64,000 nt of DNA from Bryobacterales bacterium (GTDB lineage Bacteria; Acidobacteriota; Terriglobia; Bryobacterales; UBA6623): assembly GCA_022826925.1 (NCBI GenBank), contig JAJDTX010000175.1, positions 25,599-89,598 on the forward strand, read 5' to 3'. Below, piece after piece: positions 9,545 to 17,876 of the stretch. A model generated the notes under the pieces. It was not told where the DNA came from and searched no databases. It was given only the letters and a program-made list of their open reading frames with translations. Every line of letters starts with the position of its first letter. The first letter of the stretch is position 1. The translations under genes were made by a program, and so were the position numbers.

Positions 9545-10130
9545 CTGGCGCTTCCTCCCGGCTCGTCTCGCCGAACCAAACCTCCATCAGGTAGTGCATC
9601 TCGGTCAGATCTTGGCGCCCCCAGTGACGCACCTGCACGCCAAGCGCGAACGCTGCCCCGCCCACGATCAGGCCGACCACCGTGGTCGTGAATCCGATCA
9701 GAAGATTGGACGCCATCGATTGCATATCGCCAGCGGCGAGGCCGGCCAGGGCGGGCTGCAGGGGGATCAGAGTGCCGATCAGGCCCAGCATCGGGCCCGT
9801 GCGCGAAAGCACCGAGAGCCGGTCGGCCCTTCTTCGCAGGTCATTCTCCAGGTCGCCGACGATCTTGTCGAGGCGCTCGGGGTGCAGCCTGGCACCGCTG
9901 GCGAAGCGACCCAGCGAGAGTTTCCAGTCCAAGCTCAGAAAGCGCTCCAGGGTCGGCTCGCTCTCGTACAGGCGCCTCAGGGCCTCTCGGTTCGTCCGAC
10001 GGTCGAAGCTCTCGGCCAACACGCCCCCGGCGAGGTACGTGGCGTAGACGAACAGGCCCACGATCGCGACCATGGCGGGCAGCAGGAACGCGCTCGAAAT
10101 CCAATAGAGCAGGCTCTGCAATTGCTCCAC
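9537..10130 (-). CDS. MotA/TolQ/ExbB-family proton channel protein
   Basis: 197 residues with a hydrophobic helix near residues 10-32, a basic cytoplasmic stretch, and two further helices that include GPMLGLIGTLIPLQPAL and NLLIGFTTTVVGLIVGG. These are the conserved TolQ/ExbB/MotA channel motifs (GPLLGLLGTV..., T in TM3). It is shorter than MotA and near ExbB length. It is co-transcribed with the overlapping DUF2149 gene. Together they should form an ion-driven motor or force-transducing unit; what it energises cannot be inferred from the neighbours (rpiB upstream, rocD downstream). Confidence 0.88.
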   Translation of the reverse strand: MEQLQSLLYWISSAFLLPAMVAIVGLFVYATYLAGGVLAESFDRRTNREALRRLYESEPTLERFLSLDWKLSLGRFASGARLHPERLDKIVGDLENDLRRRADRLSVLSRTGPMLGLIGTLIPLQPALAGLAAGDMQSMASNLLIGFTTTVVGLIVGGAAFALGVQVRHWGRQDLTEMHYLMEVWFGETSREEAPDA

Positions 10131-10172
10131 GAGAACCTCACCGCCCGTCCGCGACGCCGGAACTCGCCGACA

Positions 10173-10622
10173 TCATCCGCGGCGTTCCGCGTCGAGCACC
10201 TTGCTCAAGCGACGCGCGAAACGCTGGCCACCGTCGTAGGTCGCGCCCAGAAACGCCCGCACCAGCTCCGTGGCTAGAGAGATCCCGACGATCCGCCCGC
10301 CCAGGCAAAGCACGTTGAGATCGTCGTGCTCGACGCCCTGCCCTGCGGAATAGGTGTCGTGGCAGACGCTGGCGCGCACGCCCTTGAGCTTGTTGGCCGC
10401 CACAGAGGAGCCGACGCCGCTTCCGCAAACGACGATGCCCCGGTCCGCCTCTCCGTTTCGGACGCTCTCGCCGACCGCGATCGCGAAGTCCGGATAATCG
10501 TCATTCGCGTCCAGCGTATGTGCTCCGACATCCAACGCCTCGTGCCCGTCTGCGGCCAGCAGCTTGGCAATCTCCTGCTTGAGATGGAAGCCGGCGTGGT
10601 CGGCCCCGATGGCAACACGCAT
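10173..10622 (-). CDS. rpiB: Ribose-5-phosphate isomerase B
   Basis: 149 residues, the normal RpiB length; interconverts ribose 5-phosphate and ribulose 5-phosphate in the pentose phosphate pathway. Visible motifs are IGADHAGFHLK at the N-terminus, DYPDFA, and the catalytic loop VVCGSGVGSS with C66 in the position of the RpiB active-site cysteine, followed by NKLKGVRAS and HDD. The ATG at 10622 is preferred to a TTG one codon upstream. It heads the minus-strand run rpiB-MotA/TolQ-DUF2149-rocD and is divergent from rimO. Confidence 0.95.
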   Translation of the reverse strand: MRVAIGADHAGFHLKQEIAKLLAADGHEALDVGAHTLDANDDYPDFAIAVGESVRNGEADRGIVVCGSGVGSSVAANKLKGVRASVCHDTYSAGQGVEHDDLNVLCLGGRIVGISLATELVRAFLGATYDGGQRFARRLSKVLDAERRG

Positions 10623-10939
10623 CAAACTGGCATTGTAACGTAGGCATCTGCGGTGCTTCGCCCGGGTCTCGGACCTGAGAATCCGAGGTTCACGAGGCTG
10701 GCGAGTTGCAGAACGCGTCCGGCCTGCCCGAGCGGAAGTCGCGCTGGCGATCTGGCGGACTGGCCCCCGGTGGCCGGCCCCAGGCTAGAGCGCTCGAGAC
10801 GGTCGAATCGAGCCTTGAGGCCGGCGCGCGTAATAAAATAGATTCGTGGGCGGCCCGCCGACCCGCGCCAAGCTGTCTCGGCCGGCACGTTGAGAGCGGG
10901 GCCGGATCGCGGCACCCGCAACCCTCAGGGCCGGGACAG
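10623..10939. other. Intergenic region between rpiB and rimO
   Basis: 317 bp separating divergent rpiB and rimO. An in-frame extension of rimO runs through part of it, but the residues are not family-like and no good start is present. The only AT-rich spot is around 10831-10843 (TAATAAAATAGAT). A weak rimO promoter, TTGAGG at 10815 and ATAGAT at 10838 with a 17-bp spacer, could be drawn there. I see no RNA gene. Confidence 0.4.
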
Positions 10940-12322
10940 ATGAAGATCGGATTCATTAGCCTGGGCTGCCCGAAGAACCTGGTTGACAGCGAGGTCATGA
11001 TGGGAATGCTCGAGGCCCGCGGGCACGAGCTGACGCAAGATCCCGGGCAAGCCGAGGCACTGGTTGTCAACACCTGCAGCTTCATCGAACCCGCCAAGCA
11101 GGAGTCGATCGATTCCATCCTCGAGACTGCCGAATACAAGCGCATCGGCCGGGCTCGCCGATTGGTGGTGGCAGGATGCCTGGTCGAACGCTACCGCGAT
11201 GAACTGCAGCAGCAGATCCCAGAAGTCGACGCCGTCCTCGGCACCAACGAACTCGAGTCGATCGTGCATCACTGCGAGGGCGGGGCGACCGCGCCGCCGG
11301 CGCCGCCCGCAGGGGGCTATCTCTACCACGATCTCACCCCTCGCCGACTCGCCACGCCGAGGCATTTCAGCTACGTAAAGATCAACGAGGGCTGCGACCA
11401 CCCCTGCTCGTTCTGCATCATTCCCCAGTTCCGGGGAAGTTTTCGCAGCCGGCGGTTCGAATCGGTCGTGCTCGAGGCCGAGCGGCTCTTCGGACAGGGC
11501 GTGCGCGAGATCAACCTGATCGGCCAGGACACAACGGCATTCGGAGACGATCTCGGGATCAAGGACGGCCTCCCGACCCTGCTGGACCGGCTGGCCCGCA
11601 TCGACGGCGCAGGCTGGATTCGCGTGCTCTACGCCTACCCGAACCGGGTCAGCAACAGGCTGCTGGACACCATAGCGCGCCACGATTCGCTGTGCCCGTA
11701 CCTAGACATCCCGCTCCAGCACGCCAGCGCGAGCGTGCTGCGTCGCATGAAGCGGGGCGCGAGCGGAGACATCTTCCTCAGGCTGATCGAGCGAATTCGG
11801 CGCACGATCCCGGGCGTGTCTATCCGCACCAGCTTCATCGTCGGCTTCCCGGGCGAAACCGAGCGCGACTTCGAGACTCTCTGCCAGTTCCTGCAAGCGG
11901 CGCAATTCGACCATGTGGGCTGCTTCCGCTACTCCGACGACGAGCACAGCGCCAGCTTCGCTTTGACTGGCAAGGTCGGCAGGCGCACCATCTACAATCG
12001 CCAGCGCCGCCTGATGGCCTTGCAGCGGAAGATCTCCCGCCGATCCAAGCGCGCCTTGGTGGGCAGACGGTTTCCCGTACTGGTCGGCGGCCTCTCCGGC
12101 GAGACGGACCTGCTCTGGGAGGGTCGGCTGCAGACGCAAGCCGAAGAGATCGATGGCAAGACCTACCTCACGAGATTTCCCGAAGCGTCGAATCCGCGCC
12201 CCGGTGATCTGGGGATCGCCAGAATCACGCGCTCGGCCGACTACGACCTCTTCGCGGAGGTCGAGCAGATCACGCGGCCGGCAGCAAGCCCGCGGCCGAA
12301 TCCGCTGCCGGTCCTGCAATAG
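10940..12322 (+). CDS. rimO: Ribosomal protein uS12 methylthiotransferase RimO
   Basis: 460-residue radical-SAM methylthiotransferase that modifies an aspartate of ribosomal protein S12. The ATG at 10940 was chosen because MKIGFISLGCPKN is the canonical N-terminus. The N-terminal (UPF0004) iron-sulfur cysteines are C10, C46 and C80. The radical-SAM CxxxCxxC is C152/C156/C159 in EGCDHPCSFCIIPQ. A TRAM-like C-terminal region ends the protein. SLGCPKNLVDSE and GQDTTAFG favour RimO over MiaB. It heads a plus-strand housekeeping run with yacG-like, pgpA, the IPT/NHL protein and cinA. Confidence 0.96.
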   Translation: MKIGFISLGCPKNLVDSEVMMGMLEARGHELTQDPGQAEALVVNTCSFIEPAKQESIDSILETAEYKRIGRARRLVVAGCLVERYRDELQQQIPEVDAVLGTNELESIVHHCEGGATAPPAPPAGGYLYHDLTPRRLATPRHFSYVKINEGCDHPCSFCIIPQFRGSFRSRRFESVVLEAERLFGQGVREINLIGQDTTAFGDDLGIKDGLPTLLDRLARIDGAGWIRVLYAYPNRVSNRLLDTIARHDSLCPYLDIPLQHASASVLRRMKRGASGDIFLRLIERIRRTIPGVSIRTSFIVGFPGETERDFETLCQFLQAAQFDHVGCFRYSDDEHSASFALTGKVGRRTIYNRQRRLMALQRKISRRSKRALVGRRFPVLVGGLSGETDLLWEGRLQTQAEEIDGKTYLTRFPEASNPRPGDLGIARITRSADYDLFAEVEQITRPAASPRPNPLPVLQ

Positions 12323-12344
12323 GACGCTGCGATAGCAAGACCCG

Positions 12345-12557
12345 ATGGCTCAGCCCACCCCCATCTGCCCGATTTGCCGCAAGCCGACCGATCCCGCTTC
12401 GCTCCAGTTCCCGTTTTGCGGCGAGCGCTGCCGCACCCAGGACCTAGCGAACTGGGCCACCGGCGAGTACGCCATTCCGGTGCGGCCAACGGAAGCCGAC
12501 GAACAGTGGGAGATCCCGACCGATGGTGGCGGCAGCGAGCGTGGCAGGGATGACTGA
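12345..12557 (+). CDS. yacG: YacG-like zinc protein (DNA gyrase inhibitor family)
   Basis: 70-residue small zinc protein. Cysteines C8-x2-C11 and C25-x3-C29 with PFCGERC and LANWATGEYAIP match the YacG family, whose characterised member binds GyrB and inhibits gyrase. Length is normal. It starts 22 bp after rimO and overlaps the 5' end of pgpA by 8 bp when the favoured pgpA start is used. Function here is by family only. Confidence 0.88.
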   Translation: MAQPTPICPICRKPTDPASLQFPFCGERCRTQDLANWATGEYAIPVRPTEADEQWEIPTDGGGSERGRDD

Positions 12558-13014
12558 GCGCCTGGCGATGACACTCGCCACGTGGTTTTACAGCGGCTAC
12601 GTGGCCGCCGCCCCCGGAACCGCCGGCTCGGTCGTAGCATGGGCCATGGCGTGGCTCGTGGTGCATCGGCTGGGGGTGCCTGCCTGGGCTCTGGGGATCG
12701 CCGCCCTGGCGCTGATACCTGTCGCGGTCAAGACATCCGAGTTCGCCGCCACGCGGCTGGGATCGCACGACCCCTCGGTGGTGGTCATTGACGAAGTTGT
12801 CGGGCAATGGATCGCACTGTCAGCGGCGGCGAGCGGCTCGTGGCCACAGTGGATTGCGGCGCTGGTGCTGTTCCGGGCGCTCGACATCGCCAAGCCGCTG
12901 GGCATCCGGCGGCTGGAGGCGCTGGCCGGCGGCAAGGGGGTGGTCGCCGACGATATTGGCGCGGGAGCCTGCGCTATGATTGGAGTCGCCGCTATCCGCT
13001 GGCTCGGCTTTTGA
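12550..13014 (+). CDS. pgpA: Phosphatidylglycerophosphatase A
   Basis: 154-residue inner-membrane enzyme that dephosphorylates phosphatidylglycerophosphate to phosphatidylglycerol. Signature motifs are LATWFYSGYVAAAPGTAGS near the N-terminus, VVIDEVVGQWIAL, LFRALDIAKPLGIRRLE and GKGVVADDIGAG, giving the conserved acidic metal and catalytic cluster. Four hydrophobic segments are visible. The ATG at 12550 fits the family N-terminus and has a purine-rich upstream stretch; an ATG at 12523 would add nine residues. The overlap with the yacG-like gene indicates coupling. Confidence 0.94.
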   Translation: MTERLAMTLATWFYSGYVAAAPGTAGSVVAWAMAWLVVHRLGVPAWALGIAALALIPVAVKTSEFAATRLGSHDPSVVVIDEVVGQWIALSAAASGSWPQWIAALVLFRALDIAKPLGIRRLEALAGGKGVVADDIGAGACAMIGVAAIRWLGF

Positions 13015-13037
13015 TCCCGCGCAACGACCTCCCTTGA

Positions 13038-14060
13038 ATGGCCAACTCGCTGCCCCGCATCGAAGACGTCACGCCGCCGGCCGCGATTCCCGGCGGGACG
13101 CTAGAGATTCGCGGATCTTCGCTCGCTGGGACAGACTATAGCCAGCCCTCGGTCGAGGTCGGCAGCCTGTCCGCCAGGCTGGTCGTCAGCGCGAGCCGCC
13201 GACTCGTGGTCAACGTGCCGGAGGAGGCGGAGTCAGACGCCATCAAAGTCTTCACCGCGGCAGGCAGCAGCGCTCCCGGGCAATTCTCGCTTGGAAGAAG
13301 GCTGGCGAACGAGGTACATCCCGTCGCAAATCCGGTCGTCGACGAATCCGGCAGCATCATCACCACCTTTAGCGGGCAGCGCGGCAAGAAGGTGCCCGTA
13401 TCGATCTTCAAGATCTTGCCTGGAGGCGAGGTAACCGCTTTCCTGTCGGGCATCATCAACCCTACCGGTCTGGCACTGAAGGCCGATGGCACCCTCTTGG
13501 TCACCAGCAGGCACGACGGGACAGTGTACGCCGTCTCGCCCAACGCGGAGGTGGAGGTTTTCGCCGAGGGAATGGGCGTCGCGACCGGCTTGGCCGTCGA
13601 CGGCTCCGACAACGTCTACGTGGGCGACCGCACCGGCACGGTCTTCAAGATCAATCCGAAGCGCGAGATCTTCGTCTACGCGACTCTGGAACCCTCTGTG
13701 GCAGCGTTTCACCTGGCATTCTGCGAGCGGGAACAGCTGCTGTACGTCTCCGCTCCGTCGACTTCGAGTTCGGAAGTGGTCAAGCGCATTAACGGAGATG
13801 GCGCGGTCATGACTTGGTGGCACGGATTCGGGCGGCCGCAAGGCATCGCGTTCGACTCTCAGGGGCGTCTGCACGTATGCGCGTCCTTTGAAGGCAACCG
13901 CGGGATCTTCCGCGTGACCGACGCCGAAGCGGACCAATCCGAGGGCGGTGTGGAGCACGTGGTTTCCGGGCACGGTATCGTGGGCCTGGCGTTCGCGCCG
14001 GACAAGAGCATGGTGATCGCGACCGGAAGCAGCATTTACCGCATTCCTGAACTGCCCTGA
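13038..14060 (+). CDS. IPT/TIG-domain and NHL-like propeller protein
   Basis: 340 residues without an obvious signal peptide. The first ~85 residues look like an IPT/TIG immunoglobulin-like domain (PRIEDVTPPAAIPGGTLEIRGSSL...). The rest is a beta-propeller of NHL/SMP-30 type with repeated phrases such as INPTGLALKADGTLLVTS, MGVATGLAVDGSDNVYVGD, RPQGIAFDSQGRLHVCA and IVGLAFAPDKSMVIATG. Such proteins are common in Acidobacteriota with unknown roles; the propeller may bind a ligand or protein rather than catalyse. It lies between pgpA and cinA in the same orientation, and I infer no functional link. Confidence 0.85.
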   Translation: MANSLPRIEDVTPPAAIPGGTLEIRGSSLAGTDYSQPSVEVGSLSARLVVSASRRLVVNVPEEAESDAIKVFTAAGSSAPGQFSLGRRLANEVHPVANPVVDESGSIITTFSGQRGKKVPVSIFKILPGGEVTAFLSGIINPTGLALKADGTLLVTSRHDGTVYAVSPNAEVEVFAEGMGVATGLAVDGSDNVYVGDRTGTVFKINPKREIFVYATLEPSVAAFHLAFCEREQLLYVSAPSTSSSEVVKRINGDGAVMTWWHGFGRPQGIAFDSQGRLHVCASFEGNRGIFRVTDAEADQSEGGVEHVVSGHGIVGLAFAPDKSMVIATGSSIYRIPELP

Positions 14061-14111
14061 GATAAGAAGCTGCGGCCGACCCTCGCTGGCAAGCCGCGCT
14101 CGTGCAAACCC

Positions 14112-15374
14112 ATGCAAGCCGAAGTGATCGCGGTCGGATCGGAACTGCTCACGGCGAGCAAGCTCGACACCAATTCGCTATACCTTGCGCACAAGCTCGG
14201 CGAGCTTGGAATCGCCCTGGCCCGCAAGGCCGTAGTCGGCGACGATCGTGCCTCGCTGGCGGAAGAAATCCGCCGAGCCCGGCGCACGTCCGACCTGGTG
14301 ATTCTGAGCGGCGGCCTGGGGCCGACCCTCGACGACCTGACCCGCGAGGCCTCGTCCGACGCCACCGGGCGCGCGCTCGTGCTGGACGAGTCGGTCGTCG
14401 ACGACATCCGGGAGCGTTTCCGCCGCTTCAAGCGTCCCATGGCAGAAGTGAACAAGCGCCAAGCGTACCTGCTGGACGGCGCGCTGAAGCTCGACAACCC
14501 GCGCGGCACGGCCCCCGGGCAGTGGCTTGAGGACGACCATGGCGTCCTAATCCTGCTTCCCGGCCCTCCCCGGGAGCTCGAGCCAATGTTTGCCGAGGCC
14601 TGCCTGCCGCTGCTGGCATCGCACGCCCCTTCGCAGCGCTTCTATACGCTGGTCCTGCGGGTGGCGGGCATCGGCGAGTCCGACCTCGAGCAGCGCATCG
14701 CACCGATCTACGCGCCGTGCACGGAGATCGCCACGACCATCCTGTCGTCTCCGGGCGATGTCCAAGTCCACTTGCGCGGTCAGGGAAACAGCGAAGCCGA
14801 GGCTCAAGCTGCAGTGCAGGGCTTGGGAGAAGCGATCCGCAGCGAACTCGGCGACGCGATCTACTCCGAGGACGGGCGGTCGCTGGCGGAGACGGCGGCG
14901 GCATTGCTGGCACGAGGCGGTGCCAAGCTCGCGGTCGCCGAGAGCTGCACCGGCGGGCTGCTCGCGGGCGCCTTGACCGCCAAGGCGGGCAGTTCCGAGT
15001 TTTTCGCCGGAAGCGTCGTCAGCTACTGCGACTCCGCCAAGAGCGGATGGCTCGGAATCGACGAGTCCGTCGTGCGGTCCCACGGCGCGGTCAGCCAACC
15101 GGTGGCCATGGCCATGGCGGCGGCAGCGCGGGAGCGCGCCTCGGGCACGCTGGGAGAGCCCGCGATTGGCTTGTCTGTCACCGGCTACGCCGGTCCGGGT
15201 GGCGGGACCGAAGCGGACCCCGTCGGCACGGTCTATTTCGCGGTTGCGGACGCCAACGGAGCCCGCTCCGCCAGGCGTCTGTTCGGTCGCGGGCGCACGC
15301 GCGTTCGAACGCTCGCCGTCCAGACTGCTCTGGACATCCTGCGCAGGCGCCTCTCAGGCTTGGAGGTCGCCTGA
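14112..15374 (+). CDS. cinA: CinA-family nicotinamide-nucleotide amidohydrolase
   Basis: 420 residues, full length. The N-terminal MoCF/COG1058-like domain shows AEVIAVGSELLTASKLDTNSLYLA and LSGGLGPTLDDLTREA with LLPGPPRELEPMF. The C-terminal CinA (PncC) domain shows AESCTGGLLAGALT, SVVSYCDSAKSGWLGI, GLSVTGYAGPGGG and GTVYFAV. The family deamidates NMN to NaMN and hydrolyses ADP-ribose-type pyrophosphates. Its last 21 bp overlap the convergent YcxB-like gene, so the two 3' ends share sequence. Confidence 0.95.
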   Translation: MQAEVIAVGSELLTASKLDTNSLYLAHKLGELGIALARKAVVGDDRASLAEEIRRARRTSDLVILSGGLGPTLDDLTREASSDATGRALVLDESVVDDIRERFRRFKRPMAEVNKRQAYLLDGALKLDNPRGTAPGQWLEDDHGVLILLPGPPRELEPMFAEACLPLLASHAPSQRFYTLVLRVAGIGESDLEQRIAPIYAPCTEIATTILSSPGDVQVHLRGQGNSEAEAQAAVQGLGEAIRSELGDAIYSEDGRSLAETAAALLARGGAKLAVAESCTGGLLAGALTAKAGSSEFFAGSVVSYCDSAKSGWLGIDESVVRSHGAVSQPVAMAMAAAARERASGTLGEPAIGLSVTGYAGPGGGTEADPVGTVYFAVADANGARSARRLFGRGRTRVRTLAVQTALDILRRRLSGLEVA

Positions 15375-15899
15375 GAGGCGGCCCGGGCGGCTGGCAAGGG
15401 CGCGGCCAAGCAACTGCCGCAATGCCTCGGCGCGGCCTGCGTCACAGCACCGCTTGGGAATGACGTACTGCTCGCCCGGAGAAGGCGAGAGCAGGAAACT
15501 CCGCCGTGTCTCGCTCGCTTCCCACAGGTCATCCCACGCGATCCAGTCGCTCCGCCGCGCAGCGCGGATCTCGACCCCGCTGCCGCAGACGTGATATAGC
15601 ATGCGCAGCGGCCTGCCGCCGCCGCGCTTGAAGTCCAGCCGTGCCGTCGCGGCTGCGAACGCTACGGCCGCAACCCCAGGCACTGCCCCGACAACGGCCA
15701 GCCAGGCAAGCGCGCCTCCGGTCAGGTATCCCGCCACTATCAACGCAACAAGCCCCGTGAGATAGGCGGTCAGAGCTGCCGGCGCCCTGCGCCAGCATTG
15801 CGACAGAGCGGCTGCCAGAGCATCGCCGTAGCGGATCTCGGCGGCAATCTCGAAGCTGATCGGATCGTGCTCTGGCACAAAGGTCGCTTGGACGGCCAT
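15354..15899 (-). CDS. YcxB-like membrane protein of unknown function
   Basis: 181 residues: an N-terminal soluble stretch, two adjacent hydrophobic segments (about 41-85), and a C-terminal domain with SDWIAWDDLWEASET..FLLSPSPGEQYVIPKRC. This layout, including the terminal -YVIPKR- strand, is that of YcxB-family proteins, whose function is not established. Start at the ATG at 15899, six bp after the end of the OmpA-like gene, so the two are probably co-transcribed. Its end overlaps cinA by 21 bp. Confidence 0.72.
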   Translation of the reverse strand: MAVQATFVPEHDPISFEIAAEIRYGDALAAALSQCWRRAPAALTAYLTGLVALIVAGYLTGGALAWLAVVGAVPGVAAVAFAAATARLDFKRGGGRPLRMLYHVCGSGVEIRAARRSDWIAWDDLWEASETRRSFLLSPSPGEQYVIPKRCCDAGRAEALRQLLGRALASRPGRLSGDLQA

Positions 15900-15905
15900 G
15901 CCCGC

Positions 15906-16709
15906 TCAGTCCTTCACTTCGCCGGAGAGCGGACCGGCCGGGACTTCACCGGTGTATTCCACCACTGTGTCGACGATGCCGATCTCGACCCGGCGGTTCT
16001 TCTGCCGCGCCTGCCTAGACGTTCCCCGCAGGCGCGGGCTCGACTTGCCGAAGCCCTTCGACTCCAGAATCTCTTGCGGCACGCCCGCCTCCACCAGATA
16101 GGCCCGCACCGAGTCCGCGCGACGCTCCGACAGCGCTTGGTTGTAGGCGGCATCCCCCTGGTCGTCGGTGTGGCCGTAGATGTAGATCTTGTAGCCGTAG
16201 GAGGCCAGCAGCACGCCGGCGATGCGACTGAGGATCTCGCGGTTTCTCGGCCGCAGCTCGACGCTGTCGAAATCGAACAGGAACGAGTCCTCGCTCAGTT
16301 GCACGACCATGCCCATCGGCGTGCGATCGGTCTCGGCGATGCGGCTCAACGCCTCGCTCATGCGGTCAAGCTCGTCCATGCGCTGCTGCCTGAGACGCTC
16401 GGCGATCCGGGCGTTGCGCTCGGAATCCTGCTGTGCCTCGTCGGCCTCGGCGCGCACTCTCCTGGTTTCCGACAGCGCGCTCTCGAGATCTTGCAGCGCT
16501 CGGTCGAGCGCGCGGCCCGCCAGCCGCTCCCGCCCCACGGCATTGCGCACATCGGACAGCAGTTCGAGCTCGACTTGCTTCGATTGCATCAAGGAGTCGT
16601 CGAGCGTTCCCACGTGTTGCCACAGGCGCCAAGTCGCCACCGACACCGCTAGGAGCGCCGGCAGGCACACCCAGAGCGCGAGTCGCTCGATCCCCCTACG
16701 GCCTAGCAT
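15906..16709 (-). CDS. OmpA-family peptidoglycan-binding protein
   Basis: 267 residues: one N-terminal membrane segment (about 10-28), a long charged heptad-rich helix region (about 35-120), then an OmpA-like C-terminal domain with FDFDSVELRPRNREIL, IYGHTDDQGDAAYNQALSERRADSVRAYLV and GFGKSSPR..RQARQKNRRVEI. The TD and NR positions match peptidoglycan-binding OmpA/Pal/MotB domains. The membrane-anchor plus coiled-coil architecture would span inner membrane to peptidoglycan, as in MotB-like and TssL-like proteins. No motor gene is adjacent, although a MotA/TolQ-type protein lies at 9537. Confidence 0.9.
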   Translation of the reverse strand: MLGRRGIERLALWVCLPALLAVSVATWRLWQHVGTLDDSLMQSKQVELELLSDVRNAVGRERLAGRALDRALQDLESALSETRRVRAEADEAQQDSERNARIAERLRQQRMDELDRMSEALSRIAETDRTPMGMVVQLSEDSFLFDFDSVELRPRNREILSRIAGVLLASYGYKIYIYGHTDDQGDAAYNQALSERRADSVRAYLVEAGVPQEILESKGFGKSSPRLRGTSRQARQKNRRVEIGIVDTVVEYTGEVPAGPLSGEVKD

Positions 16710-16820
16710 GTTCCCTCATTCTCGCAGCCGGGCGAAGAGCATGCAGGGTGGCGATCCGCTCGCCAGGCCAGAGCCGGGAGGCAAGGCGCGAATCCTGGGC
16801 CGCGCCGTGGCGGGCCGCCG

Positions 16821-17111
16821 CTAGAAGTGGAAGCGGCGCGGATCCTGCTCGGGCACTTCCTTGCGGAACGTGTTTAGCAGCATCCGGTGAAAGGCGCAGA
16901 GCTTGCCATCGGTGGCCGGATGCCCGCACTTGATGCACAAGGGCGTTTCGCCGCGGTTGCCGCCGTTCTTGGACAGCCTGTTCCCGTTCACGTTGCGGCG
17001 GCCGCCGTCGGAGCGCCCGCGCGCCCCGTTCTGGCCGCGGCCGTTGGAACCCGCCCTAGAACGGTGCCCCTTGCCGAACCTCGCCGGCCGACGGGTAGAT
17101 TGGTCTCGCAT
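16821..17111 (-). CDS. Small basic protein with zinc-knuckle-like motif
   Basis: 96 residues, not recognised as a named family. The N-terminal two thirds are Arg/Gly/Asn-rich and probably disordered (RGQNGARGRSDGGRR). The C-terminal third holds CIKCGHPATDGKLCAFHRML, a C-x2-C...C-x2-H pattern able to bind one zinc. The composition suggests RNA or DNA contact, but this is inference. It sits between the OmpA-like and ompH genes on the same strand; 79 bp separate it from ompH. Confidence 0.6.
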   Translation of the reverse strand: MRDQSTRRPARFGKGHRSRAGSNGRGQNGARGRSDGGRRNVNGNRLSKNGGNRGETPLCIKCGHPATDGKLCAFHRMLLNTFRKEVPEQDPRRFHF

Positions 17112-17189
17112 GATTCTCGGGTGTGACGCACGCCGCCAAGGCGGTGCGTCGTGCCTTCTCCCAACTTGCCGAGTGGTCTGGGCGCTGCG

Positions 17190-17780
17190 TTACTCAGCGG
17201 GTGCCGCGCCGCCGACCGGATGTGCCGCATCGTAAGCGGCGATGATTGCGGCCGTGATGTTGACCTCGTTGACGGCGTACAGAATCGGACCCTGCGGGTT
17301 CGAGATGTCCATCACGATCTGGTAGCCGTTCTCCTTCGAGTACTTGTCGATGACCGCCATCATCTTCTGGCCGACGGAGTTGAACAGCGCGTTCTGCTCC
17401 TGGCCGAACTCGCCGCGGGCATCCTCGGCCTCGCGCTGGAGATCGGTTTCAGCCTTCTGGATCTCCCTTGCCAGCGTGCGGCGTGCCTCGTCGCTCATCG
17501 TGTTGGCGCCCTTCTGCAACTGGTCGCGCTTCCTGGCCAGATCGGCGTTTTTCGACTCAAGGCTCAGGCGCGTGGGCTCGTACTTGGTCTCGAGCTCCTT
17601 GATGAGCTGCTGGCCCTCGGCCGTCCTCTGGATGGCCTCCTGCACGTTCAACAGCGCCATCGACGTCTGCGCTCTGGCCGTGCCGGCAAGCACGGCCAGA
17701 GCGCCGATCAGGCACACGGCGGCCCGCAGGCCGCTCGGGGACTTCCGCCACGTCTCTAGCATCTTTCCTGTGTCTCCCAT
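17190..17780 (-). CDS. skp: OmpH/Skp-family periplasmic chaperone
   Basis: 196 residues with a signal peptide (about 17-38, ending ARAQ) and a long charged helical region (about 60-135) forming the coiled-coil tentacles of Skp. The conserved start of the mature protein, ALLNVQEAIQRTAEGQQ, and the closing NGYQIVMDIS..ILYAVNEVNIT are typical. Skp holds unfolded outer-membrane proteins in the periplasm for delivery to BamA. It lies directly downstream of bamA on the same strand (96 bp), the classical bamA-skp arrangement. An ATG six codons downstream (17762) is an alternative start. Confidence 0.92.
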   Translation of the reverse strand: MGDTGKMLETWRKSPSGLRAAVCLIGALAVLAGTARAQTSMALLNVQEAIQRTAEGQQLIKELETKYEPTRLSLESKNADLARKRDQLQKGANTMSDEARRTLAREIQKAETDLQREAEDARGEFGQEQNALFNSVGQKMMAVIDKYSKENGYQIVMDISNPQGPILYAVNEVNITAAIIAAYDAAHPVGGAAPAE

Positions 17781-17876
17781 GACAGCTTCGGTTTCGCCGG
17801 GCTCATCTCCAGCGTAGCACGAATCGGCATTTCAGCAGCTCAGGACCAGCCGGCGCGAGCGCGCCGGCAGCCCGGT

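Noticed and set aside
10650..10860. Possible tRNA in the rpiB-rimO gap
   Set aside because: A GGTCGAATCGAGCC string recalls a T-loop, but no acceptor stem or anticodon arm could be formed around it.
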